Positions 12,779 to 12,789 of a DNA stretch of 12,789 nucleotides are shown piece by piece (positions within the stretch are counted from its first letter, which is position 1; every line of letters starts with the position of its first letter). The stretch comes from Ruminococcaceae bacterium UBA2857 (GTDB lineage: Bacteria > Bacillota > Clostridia > Oscillospirales > Acutalibacteraceae). The stretch covers positions 1 to 12,789 of the forward strand of contig DEFH01000014.1 in assembly GCA_002350705.1 (NCBI GenBank), read 5' to 3'. The notes under the pieces were generated by a model. That model did not search any database. It worked only from the letters and a program-made list of their open reading frames with translations, and had not been told where the DNA came from. The position numbers were made by a program, and so were the translations under genes.

Positions 12779-12789
12779 ATTAGGATAAA

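Larger units (their letters stand above)
11417..12783 (-). mobile_element. tnpB-only IS200/IS605-type element (about 1.37 kb)
   Basis: A single tnpB gene is flanked by subterminal hairpins instead of inverted repeats, as in IS200/IS605 elements. The right end has the C/G-rich hairpin 11426-11456 followed by TATGTCAC; the left end has hairpins at 12717-12732 and 12733-12778. No tnpA (HUH transposase) lies inside, so it resembles the tnpB-only (IS1341-like) group and would need a TnpA supplied in trans. Exact ends cannot be fixed without an empty site. The left tip is expected close to CCTAATGCGGC near 12783, and TTTAT immediately outside it on the minus strand could be the target/TAM. Confidence 0.8.

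Overview
The window looks like chromosomal DNA of a low-GC Firmicute, most likely a gut or rumen clostridium of the Ruminococcus/Oscillospiraceae type. This is inferred from the luxS sequence, the A+T-rich spacers with consensus sigma-A promoters, AGGAGG-type ribosome binding sites, a giant fibro-slime/SpaA surface protein and a clostridial IS605-type element. No rRNA, tRNA or CRISPR array is visible.

Layout. (1) Positions 3-512 (+): luxS, cut by the left edge. It converges on rtcB (-), and the two genes share a strong bidirectional terminator at 526-573. (2) Positions 668-2182 (-): the RNA ligase rtcB behind a roughly 270-base leader. The leader has a consensus promoter, a well-initiated 35-codon ORF and an intrinsic terminator ending only 6 bases before the rtcB Shine-Dalgarno. 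A stretch inside the 35-codon ORF is perfectly complementary over 10 bases to the terminator's 5' arm and loop, so the leader looks like an attenuator. (3) Positions 2209-4971 (+), divergent from rtcB: an 863-aa fusion of a TetM-like ribosomal GTPase with a C-terminal NYN/YacP (Rae1-type) endoribonuclease domain. It is preceded by a possible 8-codon leader ORF inside a hairpin. (4) Positions 5141-10955 (-): an 1875-aa secreted, sortase-anchored adhesin with its own perfect promoter. (5) Positions about 10945-11371 (-): A+T-rich DNA with a 34-codon ORF and what looks like a frameshifted gene remnant. (6) Positions about 11417-12783 (-): a tnpB-only IS200/IS605-type element with right-end hairpin, reRNA scaffold and left-end double hairpin, ending almost exactly at the right edge.

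How the genes relate. The most interesting block is 668-4971. An RNA repair ligase and a ribosome-targeted GTPase-nuclease are transcribed back to back from promoters whose -35 boxes are 26 bases apart, and each has an upstream short ORF. This suggests, but does not prove, a translation-stress or RNA-damage module whose two arms may sense translation through their leaders. LuxS (methyl cycle/AI-2), the surface adhesin and the insertion sequence look like independent neighbours.
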